Below are positions 34,838 through 46,207 of a DNA stretch of 64,000 nt, piece after piece (position 1 is the first letter of the stretch; the number at the start of each line of letters is the position of its first letter). The stretch lies in assembly GCA_001986395.2 (NCBI GenBank), contig MQVO02000044.1, positions 62,001 to 126,000 on the forward strand, in the 5' to 3' direction. The notes below the pieces were generated by a model. That model was not told the DNA's origin. It was given only the letters and a program-made list of their open reading frames with translations, and did not search any database. The translations under genes were made by a program, and so were the position numbers. Source of the stretch: Irpex lacteus (lineage: Eukaryota; Basidiomycota; Agaricomycetes; Polyporales; Irpicaceae).

Positions 34838-36525
34838 TCTTGCGAACATAGGAGTTGATTCCGTGCCAGCGTCAGCGGACAGGAACAAATGGAACAGCCG
34901 ATGTTGTGAACGGCAGGTGTTGAGACTGCACTCTGTATAATGTTGAGAGGACGATGCTAAGAGAATGACAGCGTAGCATTCATATCAAGACATTGAGCGC
35001 TATGGAACGGGTGCAGCAATCATTGACTCACAGGACATGTCGTGTATCTTGCCAACGCGACGCAGCACGACTCTATTTGTTGAGCTTCTTGGACAGAGCT
35101 TTCCATAGATGAAGGCGTGAGTCAATGATAATCGATAAGCACGGGAGGCAGATAGTCTTACGGTCATGAATGGAGAAAATGTCCACTTGTAGTGACGGAA
35201 CCTCGGTTGTGTGTCACGGAAGTCATACCTATGCCACCGAAGTGTCGGGGACGAGGGGTGTAACAAGGACATGGACGGTTGAATGGTGGAAAACCTGGAG
35301 TCTAAGAAACCAACATGATGTTTGCTGCCGGTAGCCTTGAGTCGAGTTCAGCTTGTTGCCCGCAGGCGGTGTTTCATGTAAAAGGCACGCCAAAATGTAT
35401 TGAGAATGACATCAAAAATGATGAAGCCATGCATAGGAGGAATGCTGGGCAGGAATATCGACGTATCGAGCCTGAGGGACCCTCATCTTGCAGGACGAGC
35501 TGCTGGCAGACCTGTGATGTTAAGTACATGATGATGAGCCGTCAAATAACTTGAATGCTTACTACACAGGGTGTTGTAAGTATAGAGGGACCACAATTGC
35601 CAAGCAATAAGACTCCCGCGTCCGAAGATACTTACTTATAGTATAAGTATAGGGAGACGAAACTCGCTAGAGCCTGGCCTAGAACCTAGAGTCAATCTCA
35701 TGATGCAGTACCATGCATGCCAGTATAGCGGGGTGGTTTTAACGCGTCCAGTCCCTAGATAATCTCGACGTTGTTGCCATGAATGGTACACGGCGAGAGA
35801 AGCAAACCAAGTTAAAGGCTTACAGAGGGGCGTCTGTGCCATGTGGGGTACACGTGTAGAGGGAGCACTGTGGGCGTTCCGAATACTTATCTAGCTTTTT
35901 CCCGCACACCCGACACAATATTGGCCGCCAAGTTCACGTAGCATCGAAATTCAAGTACTATGTAAGTACATCGTCGCTGTGCGGTACTTGGCACTGATGT
36001 CTGAGGTCTGAACCGCGAACTTCGAGGCTATGCCAGGACTCTGAAGAAGATTGTGTAGGAACAACTTCGACTGGTGCGCGCGCTGATCGTATACTTCAAG
36101 TTAGCGACACTTTTGCATTGACGACGTCGCATTTTAAAGGGTCACATGCACCACAATCGTTTTCCAATGCCATTGAAGCCCCCTATTCTAGATAATAGTC
36201 TATGGTGAGGTTCTCTTCGTAGGAACTCTCTCTGTCACCGGGCTGTGATACGAGGATAGTGGCTATGTTATGCTGTGTAAGAACTTGAAGCTTCCGAGTC
36301 TGATTTCCGATTTTCGTAATTCTGAACAGTGAACCCTAGGATAGCCTGAAGGAACCCTAAGACGGTCGTACGCAGGTCCCAGGATCCTGCTGGTTACAGT
36401 AGTGGGATCGCACGCTCTTCCAGCTTCATAAGCATCGAGAACAGACGGCTGCTTGAAGCACTCCCATACTCCTCACGCACTGACATTGTTTTCATACGCT
36501 AGCGTTCCTGCCTTACAGTCCTACG
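34838..36525. other. long intergenic stretch without recognised genes
   Basis: About 1.7 kb without a supported gene. A minus-strand frame at 35000-35272 has a KWTFSPF word reminiscent of the trefoil genes, but no further similarity, so it is not called. Confidence 0.35.
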
Positions 36526-39239
36526 ATGTGTCTAGCCGCGGCCGTCTACGCAGAGCAGCTCTTACCGAGGGGGCACGGCTACCCTCTGTGGATTCCTGAG
36601 CCCGACACCACTGATAACCAAGTTCGCATCGGAGATGTTGGATACATATGGGAAGGGTCATTCTGTACTCTTTTCAACGCGACATTACCAGCGAGCCACC
36701 CTGTCAATAGGAATGGAGTACCTAAGGGCTTTGTTCCTCTTGAATTCGACACTGCAGAGCTCGTGCGAACCAGAGACACCTATCTTCCTGACGCGCCTGT
36801 ATGCAGCCAAACTGTCAGATGTCTAACTGCAGTGGCCCAGGCGGGAACCAGGTTCGTCTGTTACTCGTTGAGGGGGCTGGATATTTTTCTGACACGTCGA
36901 CTGGACTCTCAGCTCGTCCATCGCACCTGTCGGTGGTCAAATGCGCCTCTCTTTCGAATGTGCACGTAACAAAGGCGGGCTGTTGATCATCAACGGAGGT
37001 GGTGCCATCCAGGAAGTCCTCCGTCCAAATAAAACATTTCCGGAATATATGCACACCTATCACGATTCCTGGTGCGACTTCGCAGCAGATAGAGGTCACG
37101 ATGTCTTGCCGGAGGATATTATCATGGTTCGTGGCACTGTGAAAGCATCGGAATGGACCGTCGCCGCCTTTACAGACGAAAATAGGCACCAGTCTTTGCA
37201 GCTTGAAGCTCAGGGCGGGTTAGGCTCAGCAGGGATATCGGTTTCTCTCTCCGATGCAAGCTCTAGTACCGTCGAACATCGCTCAAGTCGATCGAAGCCG
37301 CCACCCATCACGGACCAAATGGGAACTACCATGGACAGTCAGATGCCTATGAATCAGTGTGTCTTTTTATCCCGTTACAAAATGCGATATCGCAAATGGC
37401 CTTGGAAGAATCGCAAGATTCGGGCTGCGGGGCAACGCGACGACGAGCCATCGTCGGACAGTGACTCAGAGGATGACACAAGCACAGAGGATGACTCAGA
37501 GGATGAAGATGTTCTTGACGACGACAGTGTTCGTACAAGGGTACGTGCAGTTTGCTTTCATGATCGCCTGTATCACTTACGTTATCAAAGGTACGAGATC
37601 CTCTTGACGTGGTTCTAGACTATATCCTTGAGGTGGGCCGTCTTGCGCGTGAAGCAATTTCCGTTTCTTGACACAAATCAACCCAACAGAACTCTCAGTG
37701 CGATGCCGCAGTGGTATCTGATGAAGACCTAAAGGACTTGTACGAGGTAATTGTAAGCTATTCTTTACTTAATATATATGCTGACATATACGTGCGCTCT
37801 CGTTTTCTTCAGCTTGGGTACTCGGCCAATGCACAACATTTGATGGGGAAACTACGCTATCTACACCCTCGTATACAGGTGTTAACTGAAGGAGGTGAGA
37901 GTATTAAATTACGATATAAATCCGCAGGCAGCTCAGATTAAGCCCTATTCGTTTCTACCCGAAGTGGGATATCTATCGCCCATACACACGCTACACAGTC
38001 CCCATTTTGCTGCCGAAATAGTGTCATCTGCTGCCGTCGATAGTGCACCAGTCCACGTTCCACCTATCACGCACTATCCGTCGGCACACTCATGGCGAAT
38101 TCATCAGCACGATAGTCGTACCTTACTCTACGAAGATGGCAAAGATGACGGCCTGCCAGTTGCAGGTCCTTCGAACTACCAAGCCCGAACACAGCCAGTG
38201 ATTATGTCAGACGAACGATATAGGACATCATCTAGAAACCCCACAATAGCTAAACGGAAACTCGACAAAAGGGCGCGGCTCCTACGCCAGATTTCGGAGC
38301 AAAGCGAAATAATTGGTAGGCTTGATTCTTCCTCGCTGCATCTCGAATCATCATTTAACATCATTGTATTTCTGTAGCCGAACTCGTAAAAGAGCTAAGT
38401 CTGGCCACTCGTGGATTAGAGGATCTTATACGAGAGAAAAGTAGGCTCCAACTATCTTCGTACTCGACTCTTCCGAGGCAACACTGTGAGTTTCAAGATA
38501 TGTATCAGAGGCTACCTTCGGAGCTCATGGTTCTTCCAGCACCTTATACCGCCCGAAACGGCATGGGCCATACTCACCCTCGGCGATACAAGGTCACATT
38601 TGGATGCGAGGAAGCCGAACTTCCTCTTCGAAATTGTGGAGTTGCGCCTGTTGACGACTCACTGGGCCCACATTTACGTTCGATTGAACGTGGCACGTAC
38701 GTGCTATTCGACGGAACACCATCGAAGGTGGCAATATATCCACATGTGCGTTACCTTGCGCTTTGAATATATACGCCGCAATATGCTAATGGACGAACCA
38801 TAGCTGCCTACATACAACGAGCCTCCCCAGTCAACTGTATTCGATATCAACCTTTACGAGCGTGTCAGACCTCTGCAACGTGGCGTGTTTCTTGCCGAAG
38901 GCGTGAGCGACTTTCTGGATGTGAGTGGCTTGACATTGGCGCAGTATGGTGCTGGATGGTTAACTCTTTTTGCTTTAGTACGTTGAGGCTAACCCGCCGG
39001 ACGAAGATGGTGAACAATCACTTGAAATCCGTCTTCGGGGTGTTCAGCTAGAGTACCTATATCTCGCTGGGCTGCATCGAGTATCGGATACGCTGTGGCG
39101 AGCAGATCTTGTTTATTGCCCTAGGGGGGAAGAGGGTCGGAGCCGGCGGACATTGCAGCTGCGCTGTTGGGTTTTCTTCGTTTGTCTCGTGCTGTGCGCG
39201 ATCGGATTTTCTGCTTTGCTGATCATGTTCTATGTATAA
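36526..39239 (+). CDS. tail-anchored member of a lineage-specific family, paralogue 1
   Basis: Nine exons (36526-36851, 36913-37540, 37591-37632, 37690-37746, 37813-37894, 37932-38315, 38378-38745, 38804-38920, 38979-39239) give 754 aa in phase. The N-terminal domain has YAEQLLPRGHGYPLWIPEP, RIGDVGYIWEGSF, LFNATLP, GVPKGFVPLEF and, after intron 1, FECARNKGGLLIINGGG, HDSWCDFAADRG, EDIIMVRGTVKASEWTVAAF and CVFLSRYK. An acidic Ser-rich loop follows, then a helical stretch (KRKLDKRARLLRQISEQSE and LVKELSLATRGLEDLIREK) likely to be a coiled coil. The end is a hydrophobic segment (CWVFFVCLVLCAIGFSALLI then MFYV), so it is probably a tail-anchored membrane protein. I know the N-terminal pattern from agaricomycete proteins of unknown function. 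Two paralogues follow at 43.5 and 46.2 kb. The start MCLAAAVYAEQ lacks the few extra residues of the paralogues. Confidence 0.75.
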
Positions 39240-39584
39240 TTATCGGGTTCGTTCTGTACTCGTCATATCTCAGTCTCGTCATAGCCATAACGCCTTGTCT
39301 GCTTTCGACATTCTATAGTTCTATCTAGCAGCCCCTGACATGTAGCTTTCCTTGTACTCTACTTTAGCTATACTAGTACTACAATCTGTTTTGTATCCTA
39401 ACGTCCTCCAGCTTACAACTTGAGGCAGGATGAACCAACTTCAACGGACCCTTCACTTCTTGGTTGATCTGCCACCAGTAGCGATGAGCTGCATACAACC
39501 GCACAATCAGACATCCAGTCACCGCCTGATATTCTCAGGCTCTCCCGCCCGTACAGAGGCGATGCATAGAAGCTACTGAACACC
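39240..39584. other. intergenic region before the Zn2Cys6 gene
   Basis: No gene is seen. It should hold the 3' UTR of paralogue 1 and the promoter of the next gene. Confidence 0.35.
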
Positions 39585-40245
39585 ATGACCATGAACGACA
39601 TCGGCCCTTCCGTTGCTGAAAGCAGCACTCCGGCCGTTTCTGAGCATCCCACATCTGAAGCCTCCGAGTTGGGATCCTGCACTACTTCCACGGCAGCCTC
39701 CGAGTCACTCGACGGTTCATTTACCGAACGATCGGTATCACCGCGAGGAAGCTATACAGAGACGCAGGGAGTCGTAGCAGGCAGGCCAGGCTGCTGGTAC
39801 GTGATATGTAGTTGAATCATCCACGAACCTGAAACTGATAGTCAGACTGCTTTCCCTTTAGGACATGCCGTATACGACGCCAAGTACGTACTCTCACAGG
39901 ACCCTCAAGCTCGAACGTACACGATGTTAATTGCTAGCCAAAGAAATGCGATAAATGCCATGAAGAGGCCGGCGAGGAAGCAACGTGCCGTACGTGTGAC
40001 CGCTTCGGTTTGCGATGTCTTGGGTTTAGCCCACATCGACCTGACTGGACGAGAGTGAGTCATAGATCTATGTACAAACGACCGCGGTCTGCTGAAGAAC
40101 TCTTGGTGGAATTGATGCTTAGGATGAGGAAAAGGTCGCAGCGTTCAAAGCCGAAGTAAGAGCCCGACTTGTACAGTCGAGATTCGTTCGTGGAGCGCCT
40201 CAAAGTCGGATTCCAAGCCTCCATGCACCACCCGAGTTTGTATGA
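39585..40245 (+). CDS. small Zn2Cys6-type zinc-cluster protein
   Basis: Four exons, 39585-39796, 39862-39883 (22-nt micro-exon), 39938-40054 and 40123-40245, give 157 aa in phase. The first 60 residues are Ser/Thr/Glu-rich and probably disordered. Then comes GCWTCRIRRQPKKCDKCHEE and ATCRTCDRFGLRCLGF, a fungal binuclear zinc cluster with six cysteines assembled from three exons, followed by the usual HRPDWTR and a helix (DEEKVAAFKAEVRARLVQ). These domains bind DNA in fungal transcription factors. Here the protein stops about 40 residues after the cluster, so there is no middle homology region; it may be a short DNA-binding protein or a truncated copy of a longer one. The next start could also be ATG at 39591. 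It lies between paralogue 1 and the RNase gene. Confidence 0.65.
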
Positions 40246-40547
40246 GCAGGCTATGTTGTGGAAAATACTTACAGTAGAATTACGTAGCATACCGAGGCTC
40301 ACAAGTTATGATATCGAGGGGTCGAAGGTGAAGCTACCAAAATTTCGGCATAAATGAGTTGCTTCTTCATTGTATTACGTCCACTACGCACTTCGGCCAG
40401 AGAAACTCAAAGATTTTGGTGACACCTCGATTTCGTGGCTGCTTGCTCGAAATAACAGCGTTTTAAAAACCTTTCTCGTTTGCACATTTGCGAGCAGCTA
40501 GGAGTACAGCGTAACAGACCCGAATATCGCTACATAAAACAAATACT
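40246..40547. other. convergent 3' intergenic region
   Basis: This short stretch separates the stop codons of the zinc-cluster gene and the minus-strand RNase gene. Nothing else is seen. Confidence 0.35.
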
Positions 40548-41217
40548 TCAGTCGTTGTTGCACGCGACGAAGCCGGCGTAGCTCGCAGCGCCGGTATGCG
40601 TCACCGCCCTATCAACGAAACCACGTAGTGAGTATTATATGGACATACAAGGGAGCGAAGAAAGCCGAACGTACGCGCAGTAATCGCCATCCTCGGTGAA
40701 GATGACACGATCCGTGCCAGGAGACTGGTAGTCGTCCTCGCTCGATGTGTAGATGCTTCCGTCAGGCAAGAGGGGGAACTACACGATCGAACCATGTATT
40801 CAGCATTCGCGCTCGTGGAAGAATGGACGGGCTACTCACCTCATACCAGGGTCCATTACCACTGCAGTAGAGTGTGATGTCTTCCGACTCTTCACTGCAA
40901 TCCACTCAGTCAGCCACTATTAGTATCCTCCGACTCATATTCTGAGACTCACTCGTAGTACTGATGAGGGTAGTCGTCTGATTCGTAGTTTAGATCTCAC
41001 GAGCAAGCTTGATCACCAGTCAAGGATCGATGGACATACCTGGCAGGTCCCCGCTGTCCAAATCGTCGAGGGCAGCATTGATGGCAGCCGTGAGATCTGA
41101 CGCTTCGTACTCGTTGCTTCCACACGTCACGGTACCCGAAGGCAAGGAGCGGCTAGCGATGGAGGCGGCAGTTGCCACAGTTGCAGCGAGGAGTGCAACA
41201 ACGATCTGCTTGAACAT
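40548..41217 (-). CDS. secreted guanyl-specific ribonuclease (T1/N1 family), copy 1
   Basis: Five exons; the first is 41040-41217 and the stop is at 40548-40550. The protein has a signal peptide (MFKQIVVALLAATVATAAS) and a mature enzyme of the RNase T1 family, which cleaves single-stranded RNA after guanosine outside the cell. Catalytic groups are all present: DDYPHQYY (Tyr and His), GPWYEFPLLP (Glu), SPGTDRVIF (Arg) and AVTHTGA (His). Cysteines in VTCGSN, LYCSG, YCA and FVACN are likely to pair in disulfides. The last intron ends GATAG, joined to the terminal exon coding VTHTGAASYAGFVACNND. It is paralogous to the gene at 56.1 kb, with the same first-exon length (178 nt), and lies in an inverted duplication with it. 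Confidence 0.88.
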
Positions 41218-41294
41218 TTCGGAGTGGCTAGGAAGAGAGTAGTGAGAGGGTACTGTAGGTGGGCTGGCTAGCGGAGTGTTTCAAAAGTTGGACG

Positions 41295-41304
41295 CTTATA
41301 TATA
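41295..41304 (-). promoter_or_regulatory. TATA box of RNase copy 1
   Basis: TATATATAAG on the minus strand lies about 80 bp before the start codon at 41217. Confidence 0.65.
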
Positions 41305-42294
41305 TGCTTGAACCGAATCGAAGACGGTTCAGCGCTGGACAGGGCCAAAGAGCGTTTGATTGAGTAAATCAGAGTAAATCGCTACTCGTACAAGTCGATG
41401 GTCGATAGAGGACGCACATGTGTGCGTGTACCATATGGTGAACCTGGCGATGGTAAGTATGGAAGGAGTCTGTTTGGGAATAGAGCGTACCGTCGGATGA
41501 ACTGCAACTGGAACCTGTCAGACAACCACGGTAATACTGTCTGCCCATATGAGGAAGGATTATCGCGCTGAATAAATGCAAGATCTGTGGGCCGTGCCAT
41601 ATGCATTGTTGGAGATAAAGCCAGGAATAAACGCAGGATCTTCTGCGACGAAGGGCAATTAATTAACGACTGCTGATGAAGGGAACGAAGAGAACGAACG
41701 CGAGTATAAAAATAGATGGGCTGTGCGCGTACCATGTTGCATGCAGCGGCACCCGAACATAACCCTACGTCGATGAGGGCGATCTGAGCGGAGAACGTCA
41801 TCATCACGCTGTCTGCTAGGACACGTTTAATGTTGCTGGCAACGGCGATTCATCGACGCCTGCCGCCAAACTGAACCTGCCTGCTCGCTTTACACCTTCA
41901 AATGTCAGCGATGTTGCAAATACGCAGCAAACGTGCACTCACCACGTAATAACTCCCTATCCAGTCTGTTCTCAAAGCAGCACCAGCAAGAGGGACGCCA
42001 GAGAATATTGCTTCACAGCAGTTCGCGCAGCGGCCATATGACAATTGTGTCCACGTTCGCCGCCAGAGCGCACACAAGAGGTAGAAGCATCGTTATTCTT
42101 GTCGACAAAACAATCAGAGATTTGCACGTGGGGTTTCGATATCGACATGAACCGAGCAGGATAACTTGCTCGAGTGCCGCGTTTGAGTGCTATAGAGATA
42201 AAGCGGGCCCCGGGGTTCTGTCGTTTGCAGAGTATCAATTGGTAAGTAAATTATGTGTGCGGACGGTGATGGAGGTTGGTTGAGAAAAGCAAGA

Positions 42295-42490
42295 CTACAA
42301 GTAATTGGAGACCAGACAGCACGTTTTCCATACTGCCGCTATCTCCTTGTGCGCAAAGTATTCGGTATCCGCATTACAGCTAATAGCACCAACGGATTCG
42401 ATCATACTGTCTAAGATTTCGTCTGGTATATCAACGGGTTTGGGATAGCCGACTTCGGTGGAGGAGAGGCCGTTCGATGCTGTCGACTGT
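42295..42490 (-). pseudogene. truncated F-box gene relic
   Basis: The minus strand reads KPVDIPDEILDSMIES and then VWKTCCLVSNYL before a TAG at 42295-42297. This matches the N-terminal F-box part of the gene at 62.35 kb (INFPDEILDAIIGA and WQACCLASKRL). No start codon lies upstream in frame and the rest of the protein is missing, so it is a fragment. It probably came from the same family as the F-box genes at the right end of the window. Confidence 0.6.
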
Positions 42491-43374
42491 GGCTGGGATT
42501 TGTCCGCCGTCGTTCATGTCACGCAGCGATGGATTTTCTAGCTAGGATTATAAGCATCGAAGGCAATATTCTCTTGCATTCGTAGCACGCGAACTCACCA
42601 CAATAACGAAGTATATGATGAAGTGGTTGAGGTTAGAGGCAGAGTCGGCCAAGAGTCGGCGTTTAGCCGACATGGCGGGAAACCACAGGCGCTCTTCGCA
42701 TTGCTACTTAGACTGTGACCGCTACCACACGAGCTCACCGAGTCCCTCCTGGCCCGCATCCATACTTCTACATGCTTTTGTCTTCCTAACGTATCAATCA
42801 CACTGGAGGTACCGATGGTCTCACCGCGGGTCTGTAAGCGTGCGACGCCTCACGCGTTCACGAACGATGGACAAAGTCACCGGTTCTCGTAGAGGGAGAA
42901 GTCGTTTGGCGTAGGAGCCCTAGGTGTGTGCTCAACAGCTGTCTTACACGACAATAGCTAATGATTCGACTTGACATTGACGTATAGAACAATGCGCCAC
43001 ACCGAGTCGTTTCATTGGTCTACGGATGAGAGCCTTGTACTTTGAAAGGTACGCGACATGTAATTGGGCTGTGTGATACCTCGCAGTTGAGCATCGTATG
43101 CTTTAGAGCTATATCCCTGTCATCTTATCACTCTCCATAGAGTGAACGTACGCCCAGACCCATGTTTTCTAAACGCCTGCACTGCTCATATCGCAACGTG
43201 TTCAGACGGAACCTCATACCTGTCAAGTCCAATCGATGAGGCTGGGTCTAATGTGAGTGTTGCTATGCTCTGAATACAAAGACTTGGAATCAATAATAGA
43301 ACGCAGAGGGCGTGCGGTGCATCATGGCAGTTCCATCACGTAACTGTACCAAATACGAGTGGCTACAATCCACA
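42491..43374. other. intergenic stretch before paralogue 2
   Basis: No supported gene, RNA or repeat is seen in these 0.9 kb. Confidence 0.35.
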
Positions 43375-43383
43375 CATATAAGG
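43375..43383 (+). promoter_or_regulatory. TATA-like box of paralogue 2
   Basis: CATATAAGG lies about 115 bp before the start codon at 43490. Paralogue 3 has CATATAAG at the same distance. Confidence 0.55.
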
Positions 43384-43489
43384 ATTGCCCGCCAACTATT
43401 GTCTTCGTCAATCTGTTCCGCCGCCCCCATCCTCACAACCACTGCCGAACAGTAACGCCTCTACACACATCTCCTGTCTCGCCGTCGAT

Positions 43490-45265
43490 ATGGATATGTC
43501 ACAGGCTGCAGCTGTCTACGCAGAACAGCTCCTCCCGCTGGGCCATGGCTTTCCTCAGTGGTTTCCTGACCACGCCACAGGCCAAGCTGAAGTCCGTATT
43601 GGCGACATTGGCTACTTCAGAGACGGTCTGTTTCATCGTGTCTGCAACGCCACACTCCCCACCGATCACCTCGCCAACGAATGTGGCGTACCAGAGGGCT
43701 TTGACCCTCTCACGTACGATTCGGCGAATCTGTTGCGTACCAACGACGCGTATCTTCCTGACGGATCGTTGGCCAGTCGGACGATGAAGCATGTCAATAA
43801 ATCTTCAGGCATGGATCTAAGGTACGCCTCGGTTCCTCATGCATTCCTTGTCACTCGACTTACCATCGAACGCCATTGATCAGTATACCCGACATACAAC
43901 CTGGTCCTCAATCGGCGCTCGCTTACGAGTGTTTCTCGAACAAAGGAGGCCTCTTGGTGCTCAAAGGAGGTGGTGCCACACAAGACATTGTCCTCCCCAA
44001 CACGACCTTTCCTGAATATATGCTCGCTCACTACGACTCCTGGTACAAACTCGCGAGGGAGCGTGGACACAGCATTGGTCCAGAGGACCTTATCATGGTC
44101 AACGGTACCGTCAAGGCGTCCGATTGGACCGTTTCGTCCTACAGCGACAAGGGCAAGCACCACTCGTTCAACTTCGATCTGCCCGGTCCGATACACGCTA
44201 TGGCGGGGTTCTCCTCGACGAAGAGAGATATGTCTGAGCAAAAACGCTCGCGACTGGGGAATGTGGCGAAGAGTGGCGAAGAGACTGGCATGTTGGCTAA
44301 AGACCAATGCGTGTTCGTATCGCGATATGTGATACGCCACCGCTACCAGTCGCGGTCGACGCGACTCGGGGGGACAAGTAGCTTGCGCGCTGGCAAGAAG
44401 ACTTCGCAGGCGAATGGAGTCTCATCAAGTGGCAAGCCGGACAATTACGTGAAACGTACCACCAGGAAAGGCGTATCTCGCTCTCAGGTTAGTGCTGCGA
44501 TGTCAGGCATCGTTTGTTTTCGTTCGTTTGCTGACGTCGATTCAGATTTGGGACCCCGTTGAAGTCCTTCTTGGCTATATTCTCAAGGTAAGTTTGCTGA
44601 TACGCATGTCTAGACATCGTTCTGACGATTGATGTACCAGAACTCGGAATGTGATGCCGCTATCGCGTCTGACGATGATATCAAGAGGTTGCTTGAGGTC
44701 GGTCTCGCATTCATCTACTGAGCTGTGTTCACGGTTTGACGGGCTATTTGTTGCAGGCCGGATACCAGATCGAGCCGGATCATTTCAAGAAACGGCTGTA
44801 TGCTGCGAAACCCCGCATACAAGTGTCGGATAAAGGACGTAAGTCCCTTTTCTCACTGCGTCTATCATCTCCCAAATATTGACTGGCATCTACGCTGCTC
44901 TAGTTGGCAAGATAACCCACAACGATAATGAAGCTCACCACGCAGGCACGAGCGCTGACGGTCACGAACAACCTCGCAAGAAGAGTCGTTTCAGCTCGAT
45001 GTTCCCTCTTACCAGCTACGTGCGCAAGGCTATCTCGGACGAGGACGCTCGTAACCTGCGGTCTTCGATCTCGGCTGTTGTCAGAGCCGTAATGGGAGGC
45101 TTGGAACGCGCGACACGTCCTAAACCGACGCATTGGGACTACCAATCGCCGCTGGAGATGGACAATTCGCTGTGGGAGGAGCTTGTGGGTCCGGCCCATA
45201 CACGCACCGTCCAGCAAGTCCTTGATGATGCGCGAGCGGATGCCCCTCCCCTTTCTTTCACCTGA
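43490..45265 (+). CDS. member of the lineage-specific family lacking the membrane anchor, paralogue 2
   Basis: Six exons (43490-43821, 43884-44487, 44546-44587, 44641-44697, 44757-44838, 44904-45265) give 492 aa in phase. It shares the N-terminal domain of its neighbours: YAEQLLPLGHGFPQWFPDH, RIGDIGYFRDGLF, CGVPEGFDPL, YECFSNKGGLLVLKGGG, HYDSWYKLARERG, EDLIMVNGTVKASDWTVSS and CVFVSRYV. Exons 3, 4 and 5 have exactly the lengths found in paralogue 1 (42, 57, 82 nt) and code for VEVLLGYILK, NSECDAAIASDDDIKRLLE and AGYQIEPDHFKKRL. The last exon is different: a basic start (PRKKSRFSSM), a charged helix and no hydrophobic tail. It is therefore probably soluble. The role is unknown. The start MDMSQAAAVYAEQ follows a TATA-like box by 107 bp. 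Confidence 0.75.
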
Positions 45266-46089
45266 TTCTCGTCGCCGTTCAGAGCTCATGGGCGGTCTCT
45301 CATGAATGACGACACATCTACATAGCCTCTTGACGAGCGCAAAGGACTGCATTAGGTTCAATGGACTTTTGAGCGTCGATTGTCTGATCGATCGGCCGTT
45401 ATCATTATTTTGGTACAGGTTCTGCATTTGTATTTGTATTGAATTCCACATAAGTGTCACTTATTCTTTCTCATCCGAATGAGCCAGTCTTGCAGATACA
45501 CAGCATTATCAGCTGAGCAGTGCACGGAATATATGAATCGAAGGGATGAAACTGTGGTAATCTACTGTGAGTACTATGTCGTCTGACTGCATTCGCTCAC
45601 ACTGACGCCAAATTCTAACAGTCGCATCTCTATTCACCTCGATTGTAGCACTGTGATATCCCAAAAGTGCGCAAAAGAACACACAGGCATACACCATCAT
45701 GATATCCTGGAAGATAGTACGCACTTCAGGATGATCATCTCAATGCTCTTTCAATTGAAGCTCTGCTCACCTATCATCATCAAGGGTGCTCATACTGCAT
45801 AGCTCTCACGTACGCCAACTTTAAGCTTCATGCTGCAGCGCATAAGCCTCAAATCGGAGCTCTTGCTCACGACATCAACGTATCTTCCATGGCCCGAGCT
45901 GCGTGCCAGTTGTGGTACTATTCCTTTTCCTGATGGTGATCACAAGGCTCTGCTTTCGGCGTTCCGTCCTACTCTGTAAATGGATAACACAGCCGTGTTC
46001 ACAGATCCTCGGTGTAATACGAAACCACTGCATGGAAGGACTGTCAAGATTATATACAATCCTCTCAATAGCACTTGTTTTCCCGGGTC
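45266..46089. other. intergenic stretch before paralogue 3
   Basis: No supported gene is seen. It holds the 3' UTR of paralogue 2 and the upstream region of paralogue 3. Confidence 0.35.
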
Positions 46090-46097
46090 CATATAAG
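46090..46097 (+). promoter_or_regulatory. TATA-like box of paralogue 3
   Basis: CATATAAG lies about 118 bp before the start codon at 46208. Confidence 0.5.
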
Positions 46098-46207
46098 CAG
46101 GGTAAGCCGGATTTCAAGATCTTCGTCCCTTCACTATCATAAGCCAACCCTCTTTCGAACAGAGCCCGATCCTTCCAACTACGACTTCCACGTTAGTCCC
46201 GGCCTTC

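Larger units (their letters stand above)
40548..42240 (-). repeat. inverted duplication, arm 1 (RNase gene plus upstream region)
   Basis: Read on the minus strand, the 1 kb upstream of RNase copy 1 aligns by eye with plus-strand sequence upstream of RNase copy 2. Examples are TCTCTGATTGTTTTGTCGAC near 42120 against TCTCTGATGGTTTTATCGAC near 49052, and TCGCCGTTGCCAGCAACATT near 41840 against TCGCCGTTGCCAGCATTGTT near 55450. This arm has no LINE. The outer border is approximate. Confidence 0.75.

Noticed and set aside
41382..41807. 141-codon minus-strand frame upstream of RNase copy 1
   Set aside because: No motif is seen, and the matching region upstream of RNase copy 2 does not appear to keep the frame.
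44900..45460. 186-codon minus-strand frame
   Set aside because: Antisense to the last exon of paralogue 2, with no motif of its own.
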